From contig NZ_AP026763.1 of the NCBI RefSeq assembly GCF_026000435.1, forward strand, positions 930,001-994,000: 64,000 nucleotides of DNA, read 5' to 3'. The position numbers were made by a program, and so were the translations under genes. Position 1 is the stretch's first letter. Each line of letters begins with the position of its first letter. This DNA is from Vibrio sp. STUT-A11. GTDB lineage: Bacteria; Pseudomonadota; Gammaproteobacteria; Enterobacterales; Vibrionaceae. The notes below the pieces were generated by a model. That model worked only from the letters and a program-made list of their open reading frames with translations. It was not told the DNA's origin and searched no databases. Positions 1-8,904 of the stretch are shown one piece after another.

Positions 1-51
1 GTGTGATCGCTCCCTTCTTCGAGCATTTACAAGCAACGTCAAGTTTTCTTT

Positions 52-74
52 CTGGCACTATCTAGTAGTGCCAG
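52..74 (+). other. Hairpin in the purF leader
   Basis: A perfect 9-bp stem (CTGGCACTA with TAGTGCCAG) closes a 5-base loop about 28 bases before the purF start. No T-run follows, so it is not a plain terminator; it may lie in the gap between purF and the upstream gene outside the window. I see no clear PurR operator. Confidence 0.4.
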
Positions 75-101
75 CTACTGTCGCAAATCGAGGATTAGGA
101 C

Positions 102-1616
102 ATGTGTGGTATTGTTGGAATCGTGGGCACAACCCCTGTAAACCAGTCTATTTATGACGCGTTAACGGTGTTACAGCATCGTGGCCAAGATGCAGCGGGT
201 ATTTGTACCATAGAAAGCAATCGTTTTCGTCTGCGCAAGGCGAACGGTTTGGTTAAGGATGTGTTCGAAGCAAAACATATGCAGCGCTTGCAAGGTGAAG
301 TCGGTATCGGCCACGTTCGTTACCCAACTGCTGGTAGTTCAAGTGCTTCAGAAGCTCAGCCTTTCTACGTAAACTCTCCTTTCGGTATTACACTTGCCCA
401 CAATGGTAACTTAACCAACGCTCACGAAGTTCGCCAAAAGCTGTTTGAAAAAGACCGTCGCCACATCAACACGACGTCAGATTCAGAAGTGTTGCTGAAC
501 GTGCTTGCTCACGAAATCGATTCTGTGAAAGGTAATGTAACGACAGAAGACGTATTCCGCGCGGTTACCAACGTTCATCGTACGATTCGCGGTGCATATG
601 CCGTAACAGCAATGATCATTGGCCACGGTATGATTGCTTTCCGTGACCCGAATGGTATTCGCCCTCTTTGCCTGGGTAAACGTGAAGAAAACGGTCGTAC
701 TGAATACATGGTAGCGTCTGAGTCCGTTGCTCTGGATGCGGTAGGTTTTGACTTTATGCGTGATGTTGCGCCAGGTGAAGCGGTTTACGCAACATTCGAT
801 GGCGAGTTGTACACTAAACAGTGTGCGGACAATCCGAAGTTAAACCCATGTATCTTTGAGTTTGTTTACTTTGCTCGCCCTGATTCATTCATTGACAAAA
901 TTTCTGTTTACAGCGCTCGTGTTGAAATGGGTAAAAAGCTAGGTGAACGTATCAGTGAAGACTACGCTGATCTTGATATCGACGTTGTTATCCCAATTCC
1001 AGAAACTTCTTGCGATATTGCGCTGCAAATTGCACAAGCGATTGATAAGCCATACCGTCAAGGCTTTGTGAAAAACCGCTATGTTGGCCGCACGTTCATC
1101 ATGCCGGGTCAACAACAGCGTAAGAAGTCAGTGCGCCGTAAACTGAATGCAATTCGTTCTGAGTTTAAAGACAAAAATGTACTTTTGGTTGATGACTCTA
1201 TCGTTCGTGGTACCACGTCAGAACAGATCATTGAGATGGCTCGTGATTCTGGCGCGAAGCGAGTATACATGGTGTCAGCGGCTCCAGAAGTTCGTTTCCC
1301 GAACGTTTACGGTATCGACATGCCAAGCGCTACCGAGCTTATTGCTCACGGCCGCGACAACGAAACTATCTGTAAGCAGATTGGTGCAGATGCTTTGATC
1401 TACCAAAAGCTGGATGATTTGATTGAAGCCGTTGGCCTTGGTAACCAAGACATTACCCAGTTCGATACATCAGTATTTAACGGTGAGTACGTGACAGGTG
1501 ACATTGATCAGCAATATCTGGATTTCCTTGATGGCCTGCGCAATGACGATGCAAAAATTCAACGTGAGATTCAGCAAGATCTCGCTAACCTAGAGCTTCA
1601 TAACGAAGGCGCGTAA
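102..1616 (+). CDS. purF: Amidophosphoribosyltransferase
   Basis: Catalyses the first committed step of de novo purine synthesis: PRPP plus glutamine to phosphoribosylamine. The protein has 504 residues, about the length of E. coli PurF. It opens with MCGIVGIVG, so Cys2 becomes the N-terminal nucleophile of the class II glutaminase domain (roughly residues 2-230). The C-terminal phosphoribosyltransferase domain carries the PRPP loop VLLVDDSIVRGTT near residue 365. The start follows a purine-rich AGGATTAGG. A strong intrinsic terminator follows 60 bases downstream, so purF ends its transcript. The enzyme is cytoplasmic. Nothing looks unusual. Confidence 0.97.
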   Translation: MCGIVGIVGTTPVNQSIYDALTVLQHRGQDAAGICTIESNRFRLRKANGLVKDVFEAKHMQRLQGEVGIGHVRYPTAGSSSASEAQPFYVNSPFGITLAHNGNLTNAHEVRQKLFEKDRRHINTTSDSEVLLNVLAHEIDSVKGNVTTEDVFRAVTNVHRTIRGAYAVTAMIIGHGMIAFRDPNGIRPLCLGKREENGRTEYMVASESVALDAVGFDFMRDVAPGEAVYATFDGELYTKQCADNPKLNPCIFEFVYFARPDSFIDKISVYSARVEMGKKLGERISEDYADLDIDVVIPIPETSCDIALQIAQAIDKPYRQGFVKNRYVGRTFIMPGQQQRKKSVRRKLNAIRSEFKDKNVLLVDDSIVRGTTSEQIIEMARDSGAKRVYMVSAAPEVRFPNVYGIDMPSATELIAHGRDNETICKQIGADALIYQKLDDLIEAVGLGNQDITQFDTSVFNGEYVTGDIDQQYLDFLDGLRNDDAKIQREIQQDLANLELHNEGA

Positions 1617-1624
1617 CGCCCAGT

Positions 1625-1651
1625 GATCATCCGGGGTAAATCCGGTTGATC
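1625..1651 (+). other. Imperfect hairpin after purF
   Basis: GATCATCCGG pairs with CCGGTTGATC (9 of 10 positions) around a 7-base loop. It sits between the purF stop and the T-tailed terminator and could stabilise the mRNA 3' end. Confidence 0.35.
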
Positions 1652-1678
1652 CTAAATGACTATCGCCAATATATATTA

Positions 1679-1710
1679 AGCACTGAACGTGAATACGTTC
1701 AGTGCTTTTT
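1679..1710 (+). terminator. Rho-independent terminator of purF
   Basis: A perfect 12-bp stem (AGCACTGAACGT with ACGTTCAGTGCT), a GAAT loop and a run of five T. Confidence 0.9.
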
Positions 1711-2110
1711 CATTTCTTAAAGCCTCACAAAATCAAGAAACACCACGTTTTCGCCTTCCTCAAAGCTATCAGCCAATAATGGAGTGGCTGTCACTGGCAT
1801 GGAAAACTTCTGTTTATATCAACACAGATATTACGGTGCTCTTCAACTACAGTGAATTGCTGTTTTATAAAAATGAAGTTTGACTTTCTATTTTTGAAGC
1901 TGATTTTAAAGAGTGGAGTTGTGGTTATTTATTTTTATAAACAATTGGTTATTAATTTTTAAAGTAAAATAAAATGCGGTTTCATTTAAATTTTTTTGTT
2001 TTTGATTCCTGTCGCAAGATTAGTAAAACGCCGTTCCATTTTATGTGTTGTGTTTTCTATTATTAGTGGCGCAATAAGCGATGCAGCGTGAAACGTTGTT
2101 TATAAATTAG
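1711..2110. other. AT-rich intergenic region before the lyase gene
   Basis: About 400 bases without a convincing gene. It is very AT-rich from 1880 to 2060, with many A/T runs, and presumably carries the promoter of the polysaccharide lyase gene. A 64-codon open frame at 1689-1883 overlaps the purF terminator and has no ribosome site. Confidence 0.4.
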
Positions 2111-2116
2111 AAAGGA

Positions 2117-5026
2117 ATGAACGTGAGAACATTTAAATACTCGCTACTGGCTATGTCACTGATGGCGGTGACTGGCTGTTTAGACAATACCTCCTCCCCT
2201 AGCAATAACCAAAAACCACAAGAAGCGGTTCAGGAAAGCGTCCAGGCAACAACTGAAGACTTTGAAACCCTGAAAAGCCGCGTGATCCCTGATTTCGTTG
2301 CTAGTGCAAAATCCACTGCAACGAAAAAAGGTACGACCCTAGAAGCATTGGCAGCAGAATACCTTCAGCTCGAGAGAGAAATTGAGCAGGAAGATGGTAC
2401 CAAAGTGAAGGAGAAGTTCTGGAACCCAGAAGGTTACTGGCATGATGTTAATTACAAGCAGACAGAAAAACCAGGCTGGTCACCAAGAGATCACCTGGAT
2501 CGCTTAGTTATTTTGGCAGCGACATACAATGAAAACCCTGATCCTGAGTTGGGTACTGCGATCAACAATGCCCTTATATACTGGCTAGATGCAGATCCGC
2601 AAAGCTGGAACTGGTGGTGGCATGATATCGGAATTCCTAAACGTATCGGGTACAGCGCAGTAATGGCAAAAGATGCACTGAGTGAAGCATTAAGTAATAG
2701 AGTTGCTGAATATCTGCCGAGTATCCCGAACTACTCTCCGAACAACCCGAATAGCCCGATTCCTAAAGCGGCCAACCGTACCGATATCGCATTGGCAGTA
2801 TTGAATAACGGTATACTGGCGGATGATGCGGAGATGGTAGGTAAAGCGATTGCTGACATCGAAGCTACCGTTGGGATCGGTACCGGAGCGGGTGTTCAGC
2901 ACGATTATTCGTTCCATCAGCATGGCCCTCAACTGTATACCTCGGGTTATGGGCCAGTGTGGTTTAGTTCTGCGGCTAAATGGGCCAACTTTGTTGAGGG
3001 TCTGCCTTGGGCATTTGGCCAAGATAAAATCGATGTCCTGGTTGCTTATATGCTGGATGGCCAGCGCTGGTCAAAACGTCATGGCCAGTGGGACTACAAC
3101 ACCATGAGCCGCGGGATCAGTCGTACTAAAAACACTGAGTTTACACCCCATAATACGGATACATTACCGGAAAACACGCCGTTAGATATCGTAGCTGGGT
3201 GGGCGCCGGAACGAGCTGAAGAGGCTGAGGCTTTTAAACGCCATGAATTTGGTGGTGAAGGCTCGGGCCTGAACGGCTTTAAGCACTTCTGGCGCAGTGA
3301 TTACTCGGTGAAAGCCGCGGATGGTCATATGTTCAGTATTGGCATGAACTCCCAACGAGTAGAGCCAGCTGAAGCCGGTAATGGTGAGAACCTGAAAGGC
3401 TTCTGGCTTAGTTTCGGCAGCACCTTCTTGCTACAGCGTGGTAACGAGTACCATAACATCTTCCCGGTATGGGACTGGAAACTGGTTCCAGGCGTTACTG
3501 CACCTGAATATGTTGCTCAGGGTGCGGATTGGGGACGCATTATGCAGCAGGATGTTTCGTTTGTGGGTGGTGTAACCAACGATCGCTATGGTGTGTCTGT
3601 TATGGATCTGGATATCAGTATTCGCCACTCGCAAACCGCTCACTCAACTAAGCCTGCTTTCTATGAATTCGGTGAAGGTAAAGGTCAAACCCAAGCTAAG
3701 AAAGCGTGGTTTAGCTTTGCTGATGAAGTTGTCGCGCTGGGGGCGGGTATTAACTCTACCCACTATGAACCGGTTAATACTTCCGTGAACCAGGTTCTGC
3801 TTAACGGGGATGTGACCGTTGATGGCCAGGTAGTTCAGAAGGGCAGCCGCTTGGTAACAGACGCTAAGTGGGTACACCATGATAACGTGGGTTATGTCTT
3901 CCCAGACAATTGGCAGGGCACTGTATCTAACCAGACCCAAACGGGGACTTGGAAATCTATCCGTCGAACTAGCGGTGCAGAAGAGGTTAGTAAGGACGTA
4001 TTTACTCTGTCTATGGCGCATGGCTCACAGCCGAACGAGGCTAAGTACCAGTATGTGATTGCTCCGGGTAAGAGCGCCGAGCAAACCGCAGAATACGCGA
4101 AGGAATTGCCGGTAGAGGTATTGCAGAATTCCAAGCAAGTTCAGGCAGTACGTCACAGCGATCTGAACGTAACAGGCATAGTATTCCATGAAGCGGGCAG
4201 CGTTAATCTTGGCAGTGATGTAATGGTTACGGTTAACCTGCCGAGTGTTATTTTGCTTGATGAAAGCGGCAAGCAGCCAACAGTCAGTGTGTCTACTCCT
4301 GGAGCCGAATATGCTGACCTACAGCTGGTGCTACAGTCGGCCACTCATGGCAACGTGACTCACCGAGTGCTAACGCCGGGTGGTGCAGCTGAGCTAGGTA
4401 AGAGCGTGACCTTTAACTGGAACGAAGGACCAGATAACAGTGAGCAAGAGGCTGCACAGGAAGCACAAAAGCAGGCTGAACAGGAAGCGGCGAGTCAGCC
4501 GGAACTGACACTGCTGGCAGTGGCGGATACTGAGCTACAAGGCGGTAAATACGCCGATGAAAACTTCGATGTTGTATCGCGCTGGGATCTTTGGGCAGGT
4601 CAGATTGCTGATAGAGAAGCAACTGAAGCAGGCGCAACTAAAACGGTGAAATCGGTGCTGAAGTTTGATCTGAGCCAGCTGCGCGACACTGCAGCAGCGA
4701 AAGCAACTCTGAAACTACATGTGCGTAATGTAGGCGGGGATTCGTCACAGACGGTTAATGTATCCGTACTGGCAGACAATGACTGGAGTGAAACAGGTAT
4801 TACCTGGAATACATTACCAGCAAGCACGCCTAGTGACGCGGTATTAACAGTTAGCAGTGAGCAGAAGAAGCAGTGGGTAGAGTTGGATGTAACAGAGTTG
4901 GTTAACAATGCTCGCTCTGATGGCGCTATTAGCTTGCTGTTGGAAAACTCAGGTCTTGGTTTTGTCGCGTTCGGCTCTGATGAAACCGATCAGATTCCGG
5001 CACTGGATATCAAACGTGCACTCTAA
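2117..5026 (+). CDS. PL8-type polysaccharide lyase lipoprotein with C-terminal DNRLRE/CBM-like domain
   Basis: A predicted lipid-anchored lyase of 969 residues. The lipobox is VTGC (Cys21). The lyase core resembles polysaccharide lyase family 8 (hyaluronate, chondroitin AC and xanthan lyases): NWWWHDIGIPK at 165-175, SFHQHGPQLYTSGYG at 265-279 with candidate catalytic His and Tyr, and an Arg pair in NTMSRGISR at 328-336. A Glu/Gln/Ala-rich linker near 775-795 precedes a beta-rich region (about 797-965) resembling DNRLRE/CBM96-type modules. Substrate is not readable from sequence; an anionic marine polysaccharide is plausible. AAAGGA touches the ATG, so the in-frame GTG at 2123 may be the real start. 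It is monocistronic. Confidence 0.8.
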   Translation: MNVRTFKYSLLAMSLMAVTGCLDNTSSPSNNQKPQEAVQESVQATTEDFETLKSRVIPDFVASAKSTATKKGTTLEALAAEYLQLEREIEQEDGTKVKEKFWNPEGYWHDVNYKQTEKPGWSPRDHLDRLVILAATYNENPDPELGTAINNALIYWLDADPQSWNWWWHDIGIPKRIGYSAVMAKDALSEALSNRVAEYLPSIPNYSPNNPNSPIPKAANRTDIALAVLNNGILADDAEMVGKAIADIEATVGIGTGAGVQHDYSFHQHGPQLYTSGYGPVWFSSAAKWANFVEGLPWAFGQDKIDVLVAYMLDGQRWSKRHGQWDYNTMSRGISRTKNTEFTPHNTDTLPENTPLDIVAGWAPERAEEAEAFKRHEFGGEGSGLNGFKHFWRSDYSVKAADGHMFSIGMNSQRVEPAEAGNGENLKGFWLSFGSTFLLQRGNEYHNIFPVWDWKLVPGVTAPEYVAQGADWGRIMQQDVSFVGGVTNDRYGVSVMDLDISIRHSQTAHSTKPAFYEFGEGKGQTQAKKAWFSFADEVVALGAGINSTHYEPVNTSVNQVLLNGDVTVDGQVVQKGSRLVTDAKWVHHDNVGYVFPDNWQGTVSNQTQTGTWKSIRRTSGAEEVSKDVFTLSMAHGSQPNEAKYQYVIAPGKSAEQTAEYAKELPVEVLQNSKQVQAVRHSDLNVTGIVFHEAGSVNLGSDVMVTVNLPSVILLDESGKQPTVSVSTPGAEYADLQLVLQSATHGNVTHRVLTPGGAAELGKSVTFNWNEGPDNSEQEAAQEAQKQAEQEAASQPELTLLAVADTELQGGKYADENFDVVSRWDLWAGQIADREATEAGATKTVKSVLKFDLSQLRDTAAAKATLKLHVRNVGGDSSQTVNVSVLADNDWSETGITWNTLPASTPSDAVLTVSSEQKKQWVELDVTELVNNARSDGAISLLLENSGLGFVAFGSDETDQIPALDIKRAL

Positions 5027-5066
5027 CGCTGGGTGAATTCTGAATAACTCGGATAATTAATACACA

Positions 5067-5096
5067 ACGGCGACCATATCGGGTCGCCGTTTTTTT
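5067..5096 (+). terminator. Terminator of the polysaccharide lyase gene
   Basis: A 9-bp stem ACGGCGACC with GGTCGCCGT, a 6-base loop and then seven T. Confidence 0.9.
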
Positions 5097-5137
5097 ACTG
5101 ATGAAGAACTTATACGGAGCTATAGGTTATGGATGTC

Positions 5138-6013
5138 TCAGTGAATGTTGTAAGCGATCACGTAGTCAATGAAGAGGCGTACCTTTTCTGGTAAATGATC
5201 TTTATGGTTGTAAAGCATGTAAATGTCACGAGGGTTGGCGCTCCAGTCTGGCAAAATACGAATTAAGTCGCCGCGCTCGATGTATTCTTTGATCATGACA
5301 TTGGGCATCAAGGTAATACCTAGTCCTTCAGAGCAGGTACTCCGAACTACGTTCAGTGCATTGGCCTGAAAGCGCGCACGATCCGTGTTTACGACAGATT
5401 CTCCCTTACTATTTTTCAGTGTCCACTTGATTAAAGGGTAACCTTTAAGTAAAGCATGATTGGAAAGCTCTTCAGCGTGCTCTGGAGCCGGGTTAGCCGC
5501 AAGGTAGTCAGGGCTCGCGACTAAAATGTCTTTTACTTCACCCACTTTACGAGCAATCAGGCTGGAGTCACGCTGTGGTCCAACGCGAAAAATGACATCC
5601 CACTCCGTTGGATCAAGTTTATCCGCGTTATTTTCTGTCGTTAGCTCAATATTGATGTCAGGGTACTGCTTCATAAAGCCATTGAACATCGGCATCATCA
5701 TACGTTTTGTTAGATTGTACGGAGCTGATATTTTGATTCGCCCGGATGCGCCACGACAATCATCGGTAATTTCCTCGGCGGTTGATGTTAGGCTTTGTAG
5801 TAGTGGGGAGCATTCTTTGTAAAAACGCTCACCAGCTTCAGTAAGGGAAAGCTTACGTGCATGACGGTTCAGTAGTCGAAGATTGACAGAGTCTTCTAGC
5901 GCTTGAATGCGTCGGGTGATGGTCGCAACCGGAATCATCGTTTTTCGTGAAGTTGCTGTATAGCTCCCATTTTCGACAACCAATCGAAATAGGTTTAAAT
6001 CATCTAATTTCAT
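5138..6013 (-). CDS. LysR-family transcriptional regulator
   Basis: A 291-residue LysR-type regulator. The N-terminal winged HTH (MKLDDLNLFRLVVENGSYTA through RRIQALEDSV) is followed by the usual substrate-binding domain (about 90-290). The ATG at 6013 is chosen; an in-frame GTG four codons upstream (6025) is the alternative, and neither has a strong ribosome site. It lies convergent to the polysaccharide lyase gene and divergent from the rssB-like gene. LysR proteins often regulate a neighbour, but the target cannot be told from sequence. Confidence 0.85.
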   Translation of the reverse strand: MKLDDLNLFRLVVENGSYTATSRKTMIPVATITRRIQALEDSVNLRLLNRHARKLSLTEAGERFYKECSPLLQSLTSTAEEITDDCRGASGRIKISAPYNLTKRMMMPMFNGFMKQYPDINIELTTENNADKLDPTEWDVIFRVGPQRDSSLIARKVGEVKDILVASPDYLAANPAPEHAEELSNHALLKGYPLIKWTLKNSKGESVVNTDRARFQANALNVVRSTCSEGLGITLMPNVMIKEYIERGDLIRILPDWSANPRDIYMLYNHKDHLPEKVRLFIDYVIAYNIH

Positions 6014-6308
6014 ATTTCCAGACACATTAAGTTACTAATCAACGCTAATTTATAATTAACTTTGCTATGAAAGATTGCTTTAAGTCAACATGTTGCACTA
6101 TTTGACCACAGCACGCGGTGATGAGCAAACATTGATACAGCAATGATATACCGACGAATATTTGTATAAACGCATTTTTCAGACTACGGTTTATAACGAG
6201 GTGAGGTCACCTAAGACTTTAATTGGTAGGGACATCATCGATAAAAGCACAACAATAATAAAGACTTAATAAAATTTGTTTTGACTGACCTGTGTGAGGT
6301 GTAAAGGT
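6014..6308. promoter_or_regulatory. Divergent intergenic region, LysR gene and rssB
   Basis: About 295 bases between two divergent genes, AT-rich, presumably with both promoters. I could not identify a specific operator. Confidence 0.4.
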
Positions 6309-7406
6309 ATGTTTAAGGCTCACAGTCATACGGCAATGGTCTCGGCTCAGGAAGCGGTTCATCATAAACTCATCATGTTAGTGGATGATGATGCCATTTT
6401 TCGTAACGTAACCAATGCCTATTTAGAAAGTCAGGGTTTTGAGGTTGTAGAAGCTGAAAATGGCTTCGATGCACTTCAACAACTTAGGGAACGCCAACCC
6501 GATCTAGTCTTATGTGATTTATCTATGCCGTTGTTAGATGGTATAGAGTTCGTCGAAGAAGTCAGCCTGGAATATCCATCGTTGCCACTGATTGTGGTGT
6601 CGGGCACGGATGAAATGTCAGATGTCGCAAAAGCATTGCGTTTTGGTATTAAAGACTTTCTTCCCAAACCGATAGGTAACTACAAGCACTTATCTCAAGC
6701 AATCGATAATACGCTGGAGGATTGTGACAGCCATTTTTCTGAACAACGTGATTTTTCAAGTCAGTGGTTCAGGGTCGATGATGGTGGAGAAATACCAGAT
6801 GAACAAGAACTTTACTGGCATTTAGAGTACTTGCAACAAAACCCAAACGCTGCAAGAGATTTGCTGCATGCTTTATTACCGGATAAAGATGCATCTCAAG
6901 GAGACTGGCGCTGCTCATACCGTTTACTTCAGTCGACAGACGTCATGCCGTTAGTGTTTGACTATCGATGGTTGATGAATGGACAGTTTGCGTTCTACTT
7001 GGTTGATTCAGCTTCTCAGAATCACTGTGGAGTCGGGACAACTTTGCTTATAAGGGCGCTATTTGATGATTATCTGCGTAACTTGAAGAGTTTTAGTGCT
7101 GATCTTAAAGACATGGTGGATATCATTGAAAAGGGTATCGAGTGCTCGGAATGTGCAGGCGCTATTAATGCTGTGTTTGGTGTAGCTGATCTGGCCTCAT
7201 CCACGGTTTCGATTTTACCTGCGGGGTTGGACAGTCAATGGTCTAACGGTGTGTCCAACCAGCACATTGCGGCAGGAAATAGCCTGGGTGATGGCAGCAT
7301 GAAAAACTTTATCACTCGAGACTTATCGCTGAGTACAAGCGGACAGTTGTCAATCGGGTGTCTCGGTTCTTCCAGCTTTAGCCTAAATATTAGTCGTCAC
7401 GACTAG
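6309..7406 (+). CDS. rssB: RssB-like response regulator (RpoS turnover adaptor)
   Basis: A 365-residue protein with a receiver domain (about 20-140; phospho-acceptor Asp70 in CDLSMP, acidic DDD near 26-28, Lys in LPKP) and a C-terminal half resembling the PP2C-like pseudophosphatase of E. coli RssB. Shared features include MADIAKALR-like MSDVAKALRFGIKD, the LLIRALFDDYL segment and a closing ISNG-like SNGVSNQ region. RssB delivers sigma S to ClpXP, so this protein probably controls RpoS stability. The ATG at 6309 is chosen because GAGG lies 9 bases upstream; a GTG at 6294 is in frame. No kinase gene is adjacent. A generic REC-PP2C regulator is the alternative. Confidence 0.75.
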   Translation: MFKAHSHTAMVSAQEAVHHKLIMLVDDDAIFRNVTNAYLESQGFEVVEAENGFDALQQLRERQPDLVLCDLSMPLLDGIEFVEEVSLEYPSLPLIVVSGTDEMSDVAKALRFGIKDFLPKPIGNYKHLSQAIDNTLEDCDSHFSEQRDFSSQWFRVDDGGEIPDEQELYWHLEYLQQNPNAARDLLHALLPDKDASQGDWRCSYRLLQSTDVMPLVFDYRWLMNGQFAFYLVDSASQNHCGVGTTLLIRALFDDYLRNLKSFSADLKDMVDIIEKGIECSECAGAINAVFGVADLASSTVSILPAGLDSQWSNGVSNQHIAAGNSLGDGSMKNFITRDLSLSTSGQLSIGCLGSSSFSLNISRHD

Positions 7407-7432
7407 AGTGTCAAAGCCCAACCTGACTAACA

Positions 7433-7462
7433 AAAAGCAGCTGAGAAAGCTGCTTTTTTTAT
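7433..7462 (+). terminator. Terminator of the rssB-like gene
   Basis: AAAAGCAGCT pairs with AGCTGCTTTT around a short loop, with a T-run. Confidence 0.9.
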
Positions 7463-7637
7463 ATGGATTGAGAGCAAATAAATCAAGCTTAGGGATAAAT
7501 AACCTTACTTTTTGCTTGTGTTTATCATTGGCTGTATAAGGTATAGTCAGCGTCTAAACAATAATGACCCATTTGTGTAACGTGTGCTTAACGTTGCGGC
7601 ATGGGAGAAGCAAAGTCAAATAGTGAGAAGAAACATC

Positions 7638-7766
7638 ATGGCAGACAAAGAGTTTAAAGAGCCTTATAATATTGTGTACTTTTTAGGTTTCATTGCAGTA
7701 CTTATGATCCCAACATTACCTGCAACGTTAACCTGGCTTCGTGTAGTCAACGGCTACGCGGGCTAA
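7638..7766 (+). CDS. Small single-helix membrane protein (42 aa)
   Basis: Starts at the ATG of MADKEFKEPYNIVYF, which has GAGAAG upstream; an upstream in-frame ATG at 7584 lacks context. The protein is a short charged N-terminus, one hydrophobic helix (about 12-31) and a short tail ending NGYAG. It lies 29 bases before the proposed ybaN start on the same strand, so the two may be cotranscribed. I do not recognise the family. Confidence 0.6.
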   Translation: MADKEFKEPYNIVYFLGFIAVLMIPTLPATLTWLRVVNGYAG

Positions 7767-7795
7767 CAAACTAGCTATCGTTTCTGGAGTTCACC

Positions 7796-8188
7796 ATTCG
7801 TATTAAACGTTACTTTTTCAATATCGTTGGTGGACTCTGCATTTTGCTCGGCATCGCCGGAATTGTCCTTCCTCTATTACCCACTACACCGTTTATCTTG
7901 CTCGCCAGTGCGTGCTTTATGCGAGGCAGCCCAGCATTTCATCATTGGTTACACAATCACCACACCTTTGGCCCTATTTTGTATAACTGGAATCAAAATA
8001 AAGCGGTCGAGCCCAAAGTAAAACAGCGTGGAGCGATTTTTATTGTGCTCAGTTTTACGATTTCGATTTTCGTTGCCCCTATGGTTTGGGTGAAAATTGT
8101 ACTTTTAGTAATGGCAATCGTTTTACTTAGCTGGTTTATGCGTCTACCTGTGATTGAGTTAGTTGCTGACCGAGAAGAAAATCACTAA
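7796..8188 (+). CDS. ybaN: DUF454 inner-membrane protein YbaN, probable ATT start
   Basis: A YbaN-like protein directly upstream of apt, as in E. coli. The family block GIVLPLLPTTPFILLASACF is clear and the remainder is hydrophobic with two to three membrane segments. No ATG, GTG or well-placed TTG gives a full-length N-terminus: a TTG at 7844 would cut off residues (IKRYFFNIVGG) that match the family's first helix. An ATT at 7796 lies 6 bases after GGAG (7786-7789) and gives 130 residues, close to the E. coli length. CTG at 7784 is a weaker alternative. The biochemical function is not established. Confidence 0.75.
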   Translation: MRIKRYFFNIVGGLCILLGIAGIVLPLLPTTPFILLASACFMRGSPAFHHWLHNHHTFGPILYNWNQNKAVEPKVKQRGAIFIVLSFTISIFVAPMVWVKIVLLVMAIVLLSWFMRLPVIELVADREENH

Positions 8189-8350
8189 GATTGTAGGGAA
8201 TAGTGTGCCCGCTCTTCGAGTGGGCGTTTGTATTTTTAGCGTCTGTGAGTTTAGGAATATAAGCACATAGCGATGAAAACCTATTGTTCGTTGCCCTCGT
8301 GATACTGAGATAGCGAGAGGGTGATGAGCCAATCTAAGTAAATCGGTATT

Positions 8351-8896
8351 ATGACTACAGAAACAATTTCACTGATCAAATCCAGCATCAAAAGCATCCA
8401 AGATTATCCAAAACCTGGCATTCTTTTCCGCGACGTAACCAGCCTTTTAGAAGACGCGAAAGCGTATCAGGCGACGATTGGTTTATTGGTCGAACGTTAC
8501 AAAGCGATGGGATTCACAAAGGTTGTGGGGACAGAGGCGCGAGGCTTCCTGTTTGGTGCGCCTTTAGCGCTTGAGCTAGGTGTTGGTTTTGTTCCAGTGC
8601 GCAAGCCAGGTAAGCTACCACGCCCAACGATTGCTCAGTCTTATGAGTTAGAGTACGGTATGGATACTTTAGAAATCCATACTGACGCGATCGTAGAAGG
8701 TGACAAAGTACTTGTTGTCGACGATTTGCTAGCAACCGGCGGTACCATCGAAGCAACAACAAAACTGATTCGCCAATTAGGTGGGGAAGTTGAGCATGCT
8801 GCATTCGTTATCAATCTACCTGAAATCGGTGGTGACAAGCGTTTAGAAGCGTTAGGTCTAAATGTATACAGCATCTGCGATTTTGAAGGACATTAA
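8351..8896 (+). CDS. apt: Adenine phosphoribosyltransferase
   Basis: Salvages adenine to AMP using PRPP. The 181 residues include the PRPP-binding loop VLVVDDLLATGGT (about 118-130) and the family N-terminal SIKSIQDYPKPGILFRDVT. It lies 8 bases upstream of dnaX, as in E. coli, so the two genes are probably cotranscribed. The ribosome site is weak; the ATG is fixed by similarity. Cytoplasmic. Confidence 0.96.
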   Translation: MTTETISLIKSSIKSIQDYPKPGILFRDVTSLLEDAKAYQATIGLLVERYKAMGFTKVVGTEARGFLFGAPLALELGVGFVPVRKPGKLPRPTIAQSYELEYGMDTLEIHTDAIVEGDKVLVVDDLLATGGTIEATTKLIRQLGGEVEHAAFVINLPEIGGDKRLEALGLNVYSICDFEGH

Positions 8897-8904
8897 TACA
8901 TTCA

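Noticed and set aside
1689..1883. 64-codon frame after purF
   Set aside because: Overlaps the terminator hairpin and has no ribosome site.
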